From Gammaproteobacteria bacterium (lineage in GTDB: Bacteria > Pseudomonadota > Gammaproteobacteria > Pseudomonadales > Porticoccaceae): a stretch of DNA of 64,000 nucleotides. The stretch lies in NCBI GenBank assembly GCA_016708925.1, contig JADJET010000019.1:108438-172437 (forward strand). The letters run 5' to 3'. The notes under the pieces are model-generated. The model saw only the letters and a list, made by a program, of their open reading frames with translations, ran no database searches and was not told the DNA's origin. The position numbers were made by a program, and so were the translations under genes. Shown here piece after piece: positions 43,275-51,784 of this stretch (positions are counted from its first letter, which is position 1; each line of letters opens with the position of its first letter).

Positions 43275-43324
43275 CGTGGAGCGGTCGGTGGCGCCGGAAA
43301 CCTGAAGCAACAGGGAGGTGAGTC

Positions 43325-46075
43325 ATGGCACTCCACCCGGATTTCCCGCGCTCGCCCTACGCCATCCTGCCCCCCGAATCGCGCTGGTTCCCGGCGGCGG
43401 AAGAGCTGCGCGCCACTGCCTACGAAAAGCTGTTGCCACCGCTGGTGGCGCGAATTCGCGAGGCGGTCGCGGCCTGGCGCGCCAACGCTTACCCCGGCAC
43501 CTCCGCGACCTCCCTCGCACTGCTGCACTGGTGGTTCGCGACCGAGCATCTGGTCGAGCAGGCGGACGGCGCGCAATCGCCGTTCCGCTACTACTTCGCC
43601 CAGCGCGAGGCGGTGGAGACCGTCATCTGGCTGTTTGATGCGCGCGGCGCCCGCGACAAGTTCGACCTGCTGCGTTTCGATGCCTCCGGCGCAGTATCGA
43701 GCAATATGTTCGACGAGGACTGGCCGCGCTACGTGATCAAGATGGCCACCGGCGCCGGCAAGACCAAGGTGCTGGCGCTGCTGATCGCCTGGAGCTACTT
43801 CCACAAGCGCTACGAGGCGGATTCGCCGCTGGCGCGCAACTTCCTGCTGATCGCGCCCAACATCATCGTGCTCGACCGCCTGCGCGCCGACTTCGACGGC
43901 CTGCGCATCTTCTTCAACGATCCGGTGCTGCCCGACAACGGCCACGCCGGGCGCAACTGGCGCGACGACTTCCAGCTCGCGCTGCACATCCAGGACGACG
44001 TGCGCGTCGTGCGCCCCACCGGCAACCTGTTCCTCACCAACATCCACCGCGTCTATCTGGGCGAGGTGCCGGAACCTGCGCTGGACGATGACGACCTGCG
44101 CGACTACTTCCTGTCGCCCTTCGGCGCGAAACCCGTCGGCAGGACCACCGACAGCGGCACGGATCTCGGCGCAATCGTGCGCGAGATCGACGAACTGGCC
44201 GTGTTCAACGACGAGGCGCACCACATCCACGACCCGCGCATGGCCTGGTTCAAGTCGATCCAGGACATCCACCACCGCCTGCTGCAAAAGGACTTGCGGC
44301 TGGCGTTGCAGATCGATGTCACCGCCACGCCGCGCCACAACAACGGCGCCATCTTCGCGCAGACGGTGAGCGACTACCCGCTGGTCGAGGCCATCGCCCA
44401 GAACGTGGTCAAGCATCCGGTGCTGCCGGACGCCGCCAGCCGCGCCCGCCTCACCGAACACACAAGCCCGATCATCACCGAGAAATACGCCGACTACCTG
44501 CAACTGGGCGTCGAGGAGTGGCGCAAGAGCCAGTCCGAGCACGCGGCGCTGGGCAAGAAAGCCGTGCTGTTCGTGATGGTGGACGACACCCGCAACTGCG
44601 ACGCCGTGGGTGAGTACCTGCAAAAAATCTGCCCCGAGCTGCAAGACGCGGTGCTGGTGATCCACACCAAGAACAACGGCGAGATTTCCGAAGCCGCCTC
44701 GGGCAGGAGCCGGGACGAGCTGGAACTGCTGCGCAAGCAGTCGAACGCCATCGACACCTGGCAGTCGCCCTACAAGGCCATCGTCTCGGTACTGATGCTC
44801 AAGGAAGGCTGGGACGTGCGCAACGTCACCACCATCGTCGGCCTGCGCGCCTACGCCGCGCAAAGCAACATCCTGCCGGAGCAGACGCTGGGGCGTGGCC
44901 TGCGCCGCATGTACCCCTCGCCTGTGCCGGCGTCCGGGGCCGCCGGCGGGGGTTCGGATACGCCCGAAACCGTCGCGGTCATGGGCACGCGCGCCTTCAT
45001 GGAGTTCGTGGAGTCGATCCAGAGCGAGGGCGTGACCTTCGACCGCGTGCCCATGGGCGGCGCGAGCGGACGCGAGCGGCAGGATTCCGTGGTGGTCGAG
45101 GTCGATAGCGAATCGCCCGACAAGGACATCGACGCGCTCGACATCGCCCTGCCGCGCCTGACCCGGCGCTTCAACCGCGAGTTCAAGGATCTGGCGGAAC
45201 TGAACCCGGCCGCGTTCGGCAATCCCCGGCTGCCGGTCAAGTCCTTCACGCCGGACGAGACCCGCGAGATCGTCTTCAAGACCTTGCTCGAATCCGAGGT
45301 CGATCATGTCATCCAGCTTGACGGCACGGGATCGGCGGACTGGCGCTCCGTGGTCGCCTTCTTCGCCCGCCAGTTGCTCAAGGACCTGCACCTGGTCGGC
45401 GGCTACGATCTGCTCTATCCCAGGGTGCGCGATTTTTTGCGTGCGCATTTATTCGAGCAGCCGGTCGATCTCGACGATCCGGTCGTCCTGCGCAACCTGT
45501 CCGAGCCGGAAGTCGGCAAGCTGCTGTTCGATCACTTCCGCGCCGCCATCAACGCCCTGACCATTCGCGACAGCGGCAGCTCGCGCATCGAAGGCCATAT
45601 CCGCCTGCGCGACACCCGGCCGTTTCGCACCGAGCCGCGCGGCTTCCTGCCGGCCCGGAAATCCGTGTTCAACCGCATCGTCGGCGAGGTCAATGCGGAT
45701 AGCCTGGAACTGGACTTCGCCGCCTTTCTCGACAGCGCGCCCGACGTGCAGGCCTTCGGCAAGAACTATCTGGCGGTCGGCTTCAAGCTCGACTATGTGA
45801 AAGCCAACGGCGAGCTGTCCACCTACACGCCCGACTTCATCGTCCGCACCGTCGATGGCGCGGTGTGGCTGGTCGAGACCAAGGGCCGCGAAGAGCTCGA
45901 CCTGCCGCAAAAAATGGCGCGGCTCAAGCAATGGTGTGCAGATGCGACCGAGGCCAGCGAGAACGAGGACGGCACGCGCTACGGCTTCGTCTATGTGGAT
46001 CAGGAGAGCTTCGCGGCGCACCGGCCAACGGATTTCGGCGGGTTGGTGGCGGCGTTCCGGACCTATCAGAATTGA
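43325..46075 (+). CDS. res: Type III restriction enzyme Res subunit (helicase-nuclease)
   Basis: A 916-residue protein expected to translocate on DNA and cut it together with Mod. Walker A is IKMATGAGKTKVLAL (about residue 139), the helicase motif II is FNDEAHHIHD (about 295), and later motifs include IDVTATPRHNN and EQTLGRGLRRM. The C-terminal nuclease shows TPDFIVRTVDGAVWLVETKG, a PD-(D/E)xK centre. GGGAGG precedes the ATG. Res normally follows mod directly; here res comes first and mod lies 5.7 kb downstream beyond several inserted genes. Confidence 0.88.
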   Translation: MALHPDFPRSPYAILPPESRWFPAAEELRATAYEKLLPPLVARIREAVAAWRANAYPGTSATSLALLHWWFATEHLVEQADGAQSPFRYYFAQREAVETVIWLFDARGARDKFDLLRFDASGAVSSNMFDEDWPRYVIKMATGAGKTKVLALLIAWSYFHKRYEADSPLARNFLLIAPNIIVLDRLRADFDGLRIFFNDPVLPDNGHAGRNWRDDFQLALHIQDDVRVVRPTGNLFLTNIHRVYLGEVPEPALDDDDLRDYFLSPFGAKPVGRTTDSGTDLGAIVREIDELAVFNDEAHHIHDPRMAWFKSIQDIHHRLLQKDLRLALQIDVTATPRHNNGAIFAQTVSDYPLVEAIAQNVVKHPVLPDAASRARLTEHTSPIITEKYADYLQLGVEEWRKSQSEHAALGKKAVLFVMVDDTRNCDAVGEYLQKICPELQDAVLVIHTKNNGEISEAASGRSRDELELLRKQSNAIDTWQSPYKAIVSVLMLKEGWDVRNVTTIVGLRAYAAQSNILPEQTLGRGLRRMYPSPVPASGAAGGGSDTPETVAVMGTRAFMEFVESIQSEGVTFDRVPMGGASGRERQDSVVVEVDSESPDKDIDALDIALPRLTRRFNREFKDLAELNPAAFGNPRLPVKSFTPDETREIVFKTLLESEVDHVIQLDGTGSADWRSVVAFFARQLLKDLHLVGGYDLLYPRVRDFLRAHLFEQPVDLDDPVVLRNLSEPEVGKLLFDHFRAAINALTIRDSGSSRIEGHIRLRDTRPFRTEPRGFLPARKSVFNRIVGEVNADSLELDFAAFLDSAPDVQAFGKNYLAVGFKLDYVKANGELSTYTPDFIVRTVDGAVWLVETKGREELDLPQKMARLKQWCADATEASENEDGTRYGFVYVDQESFAAHRPTDFGGLVAAFRTYQN

Positions 46076-46116
46076 TCTAGTGATCCCCATAAATCCAGCT
46101 TTATGGAAAAACAGCC

Positions 46117-46443
46117 GTGAAAACCACGCTTGAACTCCCCGATCCCCTGCTGCGCAGAGTGAAGGTGCGCGCCGCCCAGACCGACCGCAAGCTCAAGGAC
46201 GTGGTCGCGGAATTGATTGAAAAGGGCCTCGACGCCGTCACCGCTGCGGGCGGAACTGCCCCGGAGTCGCCCGCACCACGCAGATCGCTACCGGTACTCA
46301 AGCGCCAGACAGGCCGCATGTTGTCGGTCGAAGACATCGATGCCGCTATCGCTGACAACCGTTTCGCGCATCTCGGCTCCCTCGACGAGCTGAACCGCTA
46401 CCTGGACGAACTGCGGGCCGACCGCGACGACGCATCGGCATGA
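46117..46443 (+). CDS. VapB-like antitoxin
   Basis: A 108-residue protein starting at GTG 46117. The N-terminus MKTTLELPDPLLRRVKVRAA is a ribbon-helix-helix DNA-binding motif. A long C-terminal tail would wrap the toxin. Its stop overlaps the start of the PIN toxin gene (ATGA), the usual coupling. It lies 41 bases after res. Confidence 0.82.
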   Translation: MKTTLELPDPLLRRVKVRAAQTDRKLKDVVAELIEKGLDAVTAAGGTAPESPAPRRSLPVLKRQTGRMLSVEDIDAAIADNRFAHLGSLDELNRYLDELRADRDDASA

Positions 46444-46904
46444 ACGCGCTGGACGAGCTGAAAGGAGCACGGCTCTACCTCGACAGCAACGTTTTTATCT
46501 ACGCGTTCGAGGCGCAGCCAGGACCGCTGCGCCAAGCCATCGGACAGTTGTTGCGCTGGATCTACGGCGGCGGGAGCAGTGCCGGCACCAGCCTGATCGC
46601 GCGCGCCGAAGTGCTGGTGCGCCCCCTGCGCCTGCGTCAGGCCGAACTGGCGGATCGCTACCGGGGCCTGCTCTCCGGTGACGCGCCCATCGCCATCTTC
46701 ACGCTGGATCGGGCGACCATGGACGGCGCCGCCGAACTGCGTGCGGACTATCCGGCGCTCAAACTGCCGGATGCCCTGCACCTGGCCTCGGCCCTGCGGG
46801 CAGACTGTGATTTCTTCGTTACCGGCGATCAGCGTTTGGGCGCCCTCGCGGCGCGCATTCCGGTGCTCACGCTCGACCAGCTCCCGACCGGCGCGGCGAC
46901 ATGA
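46440..46904 (+). CDS. VapC-like PIN-domain toxin
   Basis: A 154-residue RNase toxin. The acidic PIN residues are present: LYLDSNVFIYAFE, RAEVLVRPL, KLPDALHLASAL and FVTGDQRL. It overlaps the antitoxin by four bases and its own stop overlaps the next gene (ATGA), so three genes are coupled. It probably stabilises the restriction island. Confidence 0.87.
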   Translation: MNALDELKGARLYLDSNVFIYAFEAQPGPLRQAIGQLLRWIYGGGSSAGTSLIARAEVLVRPLRLRQAELADRYRGLLSGDAPIAIFTLDRATMDGAAELRADYPALKLPDALHLASALRADCDFFVTGDQRLGALAARIPVLTLDQLPTGAAT

Positions 46905-47464
46905 GCAAACCGCTGCCGGATTTCGCCGGATCGGCGGCGCACGAGGTGCGCCTGACGCTGGAAGGCACGGTTCAGGATGCCGCGTTTGTGCGCTTTCTGG
47001 AGCGCGTGGGCGAAGAGCGCTTGCGCAGTTTTTCCACCCACGATTTTCTCGTCCTCGATGCCCTGCGACGCGACCACCCGCTGACACCGTCACAGCAAGC
47101 ACAACTCCCGGCTCTGATCGAGGCGGGCGTGGTCGAATCGCACGGACGCGGCCGTGGCATGCGCACTCTGCTTTCCCGCGGTCTGTATGCCGCCCTGGGC
47201 AAAAAGGGCGACTACACCCGCAGGCGAGGACTGGATCACAACACCAACAAAGCACTGCTCTACCAGCATATCCGCGACAATAATGCCGACGGCAGTCCAC
47301 TGGCCGATCTCAAACAGGTGTTACCAGCGCTTTCGACCAAGCAGATTCAAACGCTGTTAACGCAATTGCGCGATGACGGCCGCGTCCGGGTCGTCAATAC
47401 GCGGCGCTGGGCGCGCTGGCATCTGGCGCCGGCTAAAACCCCAAAACCCGCTGAAGGGTCTTAG
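46901..47464 (+). CDS. Winged-helix C-terminal part of an AlbA/ATPase-type regulator
   Basis: A 187-residue protein. MSKPLPDFAGSAAHEVRLTL, VQDAAFVRFLERVGEE and KKGDYTRRRGLDHNTNKALL resemble the C-terminal third of AlbA_2/HATPase 'RecG-like' DNA-binding proteins, which end in winged helices. The AlbA and ATPase parts are absent. Either it is a stand-alone regulator coupled to vapBC or a truncated leftover whose 5' part was replaced by vapBC; the tight ATGA overlap favours a functional unit. Confidence 0.55.
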   Translation: MSKPLPDFAGSAAHEVRLTLEGTVQDAAFVRFLERVGEERLRSFSTHDFLVLDALRRDHPLTPSQQAQLPALIEAGVVESHGRGRGMRTLLSRGLYAALGKKGDYTRRRGLDHNTNKALLYQHIRDNNADGSPLADLKQVLPALSTKQIQTLLTQLRDDGRVRVVNTRRWARWHLAPAKTPKPAEGS

Positions 47465-47543
47465 GCAAGGTCATAGAAAGCTGGTGATACCAATAAATTC
47501 AACCGGTTATAAGACACCCACAAACCTTGAAAGCGCCAATTCC

Positions 47544-47606
47544 ATGTCCAAACCACCCAAGCCCGCCTACGAACTCACCGCCGCCGAGCAGCGCGATCTG
47601 ATTGCG
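47544..47606 (+). repeat. Partial copy of the mod 5' end (copy 1)
   Basis: These 63 bases match the first 63 bases of mod (51785 on) at all but two positions and encode the same first 21 residues. Similarity stops abruptly and the frame runs out soon after. The AlbA-type gene begins 80 bases further on. Confidence 0.85.
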
Positions 47607-47685
47607 CCGTGTGGCCGCGCTGAGCCGTTGCCGGATGGTCCGCCGTGCCGGCGGTTACCTTTATCGAATACCAGGAGGCTGCGCC

Positions 47686-48893
47686 ATGAATCCACTCAGT
47701 GATGCTGAACTGACCGCGCTGCTGGATGATCTGGAATCGGATTGCGTCGAGCGCAAGCAAGCATGGGCGGGAGACGCCTCCGAAAAACCCGGCAGGCAGT
47801 CTGTGCGTTCGCGAATGATTTACCCAACCACGGCCAACCGGGGATCGTATTCATCGGTGCCAACGACGATGGCAGCGCCGCCAACATCGCGGTCACCGAC
47901 CGACTTCTGCAAACGCTTTCGGATATCAAGACCGACGGCAAGACCGTCCCGCCACCGACCCTGACGGTGGAGCGCCGTGTTTTGAAAGGCGCCGCCATGG
48001 CGATTGTCACGGTCTGGCCGGCCGATGCGCCGCCTGTGCGTTATGAGGGGCGCATCTGGATTCGGATTGGCCCACGGCGCGGTCTGGCGAGCGCGCAGGA
48101 CGAACGCATCCTCAACGAAAAACGTCGCTATCGCGATCTGCATTTCGAAGCCCGTCCGATCGCGGCAAGTTCACTCAGCGACCTGAGTCGGACGATCTTC
48201 GAGCAGGAATATCTGCCGAATGCGGTCGCCACTGACGTGCTTGCCGCCAACGAACGTACCTACGAGCAGCGGCTCGCCTCCTGCGGCATGGTGGTGTCGG
48301 CTGATGAACCGACGCCGACGGTTCTCGGCCAGCTCGTGCTCGGCATCTCGCCGCGCACCTGGATCCCCGGCAGTTACATCCAGTTCCTGCGCATTCACGG
48401 CACCACCCTGGGTGATCCGATTGCCGACGAGGCCGAGATCGACGGCACCATTGGCTTGATGCTCAGGCGCCTGGACGAAAAGCTGCACGCGCATCTCACC
48501 ACCCGCATCGATTTCACCTCGCAGGATCGGGAAGTACGCCGCCGCTCCTATCCGATGGTGGCACTGCAACAACTGGCGCGGAATGCCGTTCTGCATCGCA
48601 CCTATGAGGGCACCAATGCGCCGGTGAAACTCTACTGGTTTGACGACCGTATCGAGATCATCAACAGCGGCGGCCCGTATGGCAGCATGACGAAGCACAA
48701 TTTCGGCAAACCCGGCTTCTCCGATTACCGCAACCCCCAACTCGCCGCGGCGTTCAAGGTGCTCGGCTACGCGCAGCGTTTCGGCGCCGGGATCACCCTG
48801 GCCCGTCAGGCCCTGGAAAAGAACGGCAACCCGCCCCCGGAATTCGAGATCGAACCGAATTTCGTTATGGCGATTGTCAGGAGAGCGCCATGA
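47686..48893 (+). CDS. AlbA_2/HATPase ATP-binding protein (frameshifted near 47783)
   Basis: About 400 residues. The ATG at 47686 follows CAGGAGG. It starts MNPLSDAELTALLDDLESDC and continues ERKQAW, the AlbA_2 opening. A frame break in an A-run near 47783 must be crossed to reach RQAVCAFANDLPNHGQPGIV and FIGANDDG. The second half holds RIDFTSQDREVRRRSYPMVA, LQQLARNAVLHRTYEGTN and IEIINSGGPYG, an ATP-binding HATPase module. It is coupled to the ParA gene by an ATGA overlap. Such proteins are common in defence islands. The break may be a sequencing indel. Confidence 0.75.
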
Positions 48894-49896
48894 GTGTTCC
48901 TGTCCTCACCTTTTTCAATAACAAGGGCGGCGTCGGCAAGACCTCGCTGGTGTTCCATCTGGCCTGGATGTTTTCCGAGATGGGCAACGGGTGGTGGCGT
49001 CGACCTCGATCCGCAAGCCAACCTGACATCGGCTTTTTTGTCGGAAGACGAGCTGGAAGTCCTGTGGGATCCCGACAACACGGCGCCACGCAACACCACC
49101 ATTTACCAGTGCATCAAACCGCTCATGGAGGTCGGCGACCTCCTTTCCCCACAAACCCAATCCATCAATGCGCGCCTGCAACTGGTGCCCGGCGATCTGG
49201 CCTTGGCGGGGTTTGAAGATGCGCTGTCGGGGGCTTGGCCGGCCGCCATGGGCTCCACCAACCACTACCGCCCCATGCGCCGTTTCGGCGTTCTGGCAGG
49301 TGGCCCAAATGGCGGCGACCGAGCACCAGGCGGATCTAATTCTTGCGGATGTTGGGCCGCACCTGGGCGCCATCAATCGTTCCGCCCTGATTGCGAGCGA
49401 CCACGTCGTTATTCCCCTTGCCGCGGATCTTTTTTCATTACAAGGCTTGCGCAACCTCGGCCCGACCTTGCGGACCTGGCGGACCGACTGGAAGAAGCGA
49501 GTGGACAACTGGCCCAATCCAGCTTTCGCGCTGCCGGCCGGTGCCATGCAGCCGGCGGGCTATATCCTGATGCAACACAGCGAGCGCCTGTCACGGCCCG
49601 TTCAGGCCTACAAAAAATGGGCGGATCGAATCCCCCAGACCTATCGGGAAAACGTGTTGAATCAGCCGGCCTCGCCAAAAATTCAGCCCAGCGATGGCCA
49701 TTGCCTGGCCCGCCTGAAACACTACCGCAGCCTCGCGCCCATGGCGCAGGAAGCGCATAAACCCATCTTTCAACTCACCACGGCCGATGGCGCCATCGGT
49801 AGCCACGCCCAGGCAGTAAAGCAGGCCTGGAGCGACTTCAAGGCGCTCGCTGTCGCCATTCTCGAACGTATCGAACCACCCCAGCCGGCAAGCTAA
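48890..49896 (+). CDS. ParA/Soj-like ATPase (two frame breaks)
   Basis: A Walker-type ATPase of about 330 residues. The deviant Walker A is FFNNKGGVGKTSLVFHLAWM. After a break near 48992 comes GVDLDPQANLTSAFL, and after another near 49265-49300 LILADVGPHLGAINRSALIA and VIPLAADLFSLQGLRNLGP. Together these are the conserved ParA elements in order. No parB or plasmid replication gene is near. Coupled to the AlbA/ATPase gene, it probably acts in the same defence cassette. The breaks may be sequencing errors. Confidence 0.75.
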
Positions 49897-49899
49897 ACA

Positions 49900-50049
49900 A
49901 TGGCCCGTCAAGAGAAAAAAGCCTACGACCTCACCGCCGCCGAGCCGCGCGACCTGATCGCGCTGCTCCAGCAGGGCCGGCCGCTGCCGGAGCGCTACCG
50001 CTTCATCCTGTTCGAGGACAAGCGCGAGGTCGAGCCGGTGTGGAACGGC
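49900..50049 (+). repeat. Partial copy of the mod 5' end (copy 2)
   Basis: An ATG frame of which 50 codons parallel the mod N-terminus: LTAAEPRDLIALLQQGRPLP and ERYRFILFEDKREVE match mod closely, ending at VWNG. The first seven codons differ. The frame then stops at 50085, overlapping the GTG start of the ATPase gene. Confidence 0.85.
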
Positions 50050-50081
50050 ATTACCGCTCGGCAGCGGGCCAGGAGCTTTGC

Positions 50082-51782
50082 GTGATCACCAAATTCACCA
50101 TCGGCAATTTCAAGCGCATCAAGTCGGCCGAGCTGGAGCTGGGCGATGCCGTGGTCTTCATCGGGCCAAACAATTCCGGCAAGACCACCGCGCTGCAAGC
50201 CCTGGCATTGTGGGATGTCGGCTGGCGGCGGTGGGCGGAAAAGCGCGACAGGAGCACGCCGGGCAAGCGCCCCGGGGTGACCATCAACCGGCGCGATCTC
50301 TACTCGATTCCGGTACCGAGCGCCCGCCTGCTGTGGAAAGACCTGCACACCCAGGACACCAGCAAACAGCGCGCGGAAAAGACCTACATTGTGCTGACGG
50401 CGGAAGGCATTCACGATGACAAGCCCTGGGTCTGCGCGCTGGAGTTTTACTATGCCAACGAAGAGTCCTTCTATTGCCGCTTGCGGGACAGCGCCGATGG
50501 CGTGATTCCCGAAGGCGCACGGCATCATTCGGTCGTGTATCTGCCGCCGATGTCCGGGCTGGCTGAGCGCGAATACCGCAAGGAGCAGGGCGAGATCAAG
50601 GTGCTCATCGGTGAGGGCCAGACCGCGCAGGTACTGCGCAACCTGTGCTGGCAGCTCTTTTCGATGGAGGACAAACGCGCCTGGCGGCAACTGGTGGACC
50701 ATATCGACGACCTGTTCCATATTCGCCTCGACGAGCCAAAATACATCAAGGAACGCAGTGAGCTTTCGCTCACCTACCGCGAGCGCAGCGGGATCGAACT
50801 CGACCTGTCGTCGTCGGGTCGCGGCTGTCAGCAGGTGCTGCTACTGCTGTCCTTCCTGTTCGCCAACCCGGGCTCGGTGCTGCTGCTGGACGAACCCGAT
50901 GCCCATCTGGAGATCCTGCGCCAGCGCGACGTCTACAACCTCATCACGCAGGTGGCCTCCGCGAACGGCTCGCAGATCATCGCCGCCAGCCACTCGGGAA
51001 CCGTTCTGCAGGAAGCTGCCGAGCGCGATGTAGTCATGGCCTTCGTCGGCACGCCGCATCGCATCGACACCCGCTCCGGTGGCAGCCAATTGCGCAAGGC
51101 GCTGGAAAGCATCCGCATGGCCGATTACTACCTGGCCGAGCAGAAGGGCTGGATGCTCTATCTGGAAGGCTCTACCGACCTCGCCATCCTGCGCCGGCTG
51201 GCGGAACGTCTCGACCATCCCGCCGGGCCGCGCTGCACGATTCGGTACCCGCCATTTATCTGGGCAGCAACCAGCCGCAGGAAGCGCGATCACTTCCACG
51301 GGCTGCGCGAAGCCAACCCGCCGGCCGGCTTCGCGCTGTTCGACCGGCTGGAGCGCGAACTGCACACCGGCTCGCTGCTCACCGAGCGGATGTGGCGCCG
51401 CCGCGAGATCGAAAACTACCTGGTTACCCCGGCCAGCCTGCGCGCCTTCGTCGTGCAGGACCTGCCGAGCGACGATCTGATCGGACAGGTCGAACGCGCG
51501 CATCGGCTGGAGACGCTCGACACATGCCTGGCCCAGTTGCTCGATGCACTGCGAATCACCACCCGGCATGACCCCTGGGGGCCGGACATCAAGGTCACGG
51601 ATGAATTTCTCGATCCCTTGTTCAAGCTCTACTACGAGCGTCTTGGCACGCCGCAACAGCTCTTCAAGCGCGACTACCACGGGCTGGCCGACGCCATTCC
51701 GGTGGAGGAGATCGACCCGGAGGTCACGAGCGTGCTCGATGCGATCGCGGCCGTGGCAGGCAACGCCAAGCCGGTGACCTGA
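50082..51782 (+). CDS. OLD-like AAA ATPase with TOPRIM-type C-terminus
   Basis: About 566 residues from GTG 50082, with AGGAG upstream. The ABC-type ATPase has VVFIGPNNSGKTTALQALAL (Walker A), LDLSSSGRGCQQVLLLLSFL (signature) and SVLLLDEPDAHLEI (Walker B). The C-terminal half has MLYLEGSTDLAILRRL and ALFDRLER, acidic motifs of TOPRIM nuclease domains. The frame deviates between about 51238 and 51290, where the alternative frame reads AIYLGSNQPQEAR, so two compensating indels are likely. OLD-family proteins act in anti-phage defence. It directly abuts mod, three bases apart. Confidence 0.8.
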   Translation: MITKFTIGNFKRIKSAELELGDAVVFIGPNNSGKTTALQALALWDVGWRRWAEKRDRSTPGKRPGVTINRRDLYSIPVPSARLLWKDLHTQDTSKQRAEKTYIVLTAEGIHDDKPWVCALEFYYANEESFYCRLRDSADGVIPEGARHHSVVYLPPMSGLAEREYRKEQGEIKVLIGEGQTAQVLRNLCWQLFSMEDKRAWRQLVDHIDDLFHIRLDEPKYIKERSELSLTYRERSGIELDLSSSGRGCQQVLLLLSFLFANPGSVLLLDEPDAHLEILRQRDVYNLITQVASANGSQIIAASHSGTVLQEAAERDVVMAFVGTPHRIDTRSGGSQLRKALESIRMADYYLAEQKGWMLYLEGSTDLAILRRLAERLDHPAGPRCTIRYPPFIWAATSRRKRDHFHGLREANPPAGFALFDRLERELHTGSLLTERMWRRREIENYLVTPASLRAFVVQDLPSDDLIGQVERAHRLETLDTCLAQLLDALRITTRHDPWGPDIKVTDEFLDPLFKLYYERLGTPQQLFKRDYHGLADAIPVEEIDPEVTSVLDAIAAVAGNAKPVT

Positions 51783-51784
51783 GC

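Noticed and set aside
43220..45448. A 742-codon minus-strand frame opposite res
   Set aside because: Antisense shadow of the helicase-nuclease gene.
48890..49896. ParA-like gene as evidence for a plasmid or integrated plasmid
   Set aside because: No parB, parS-like repeats or replication initiator nearby; flanked by chromosomal-type defence and housekeeping genes.
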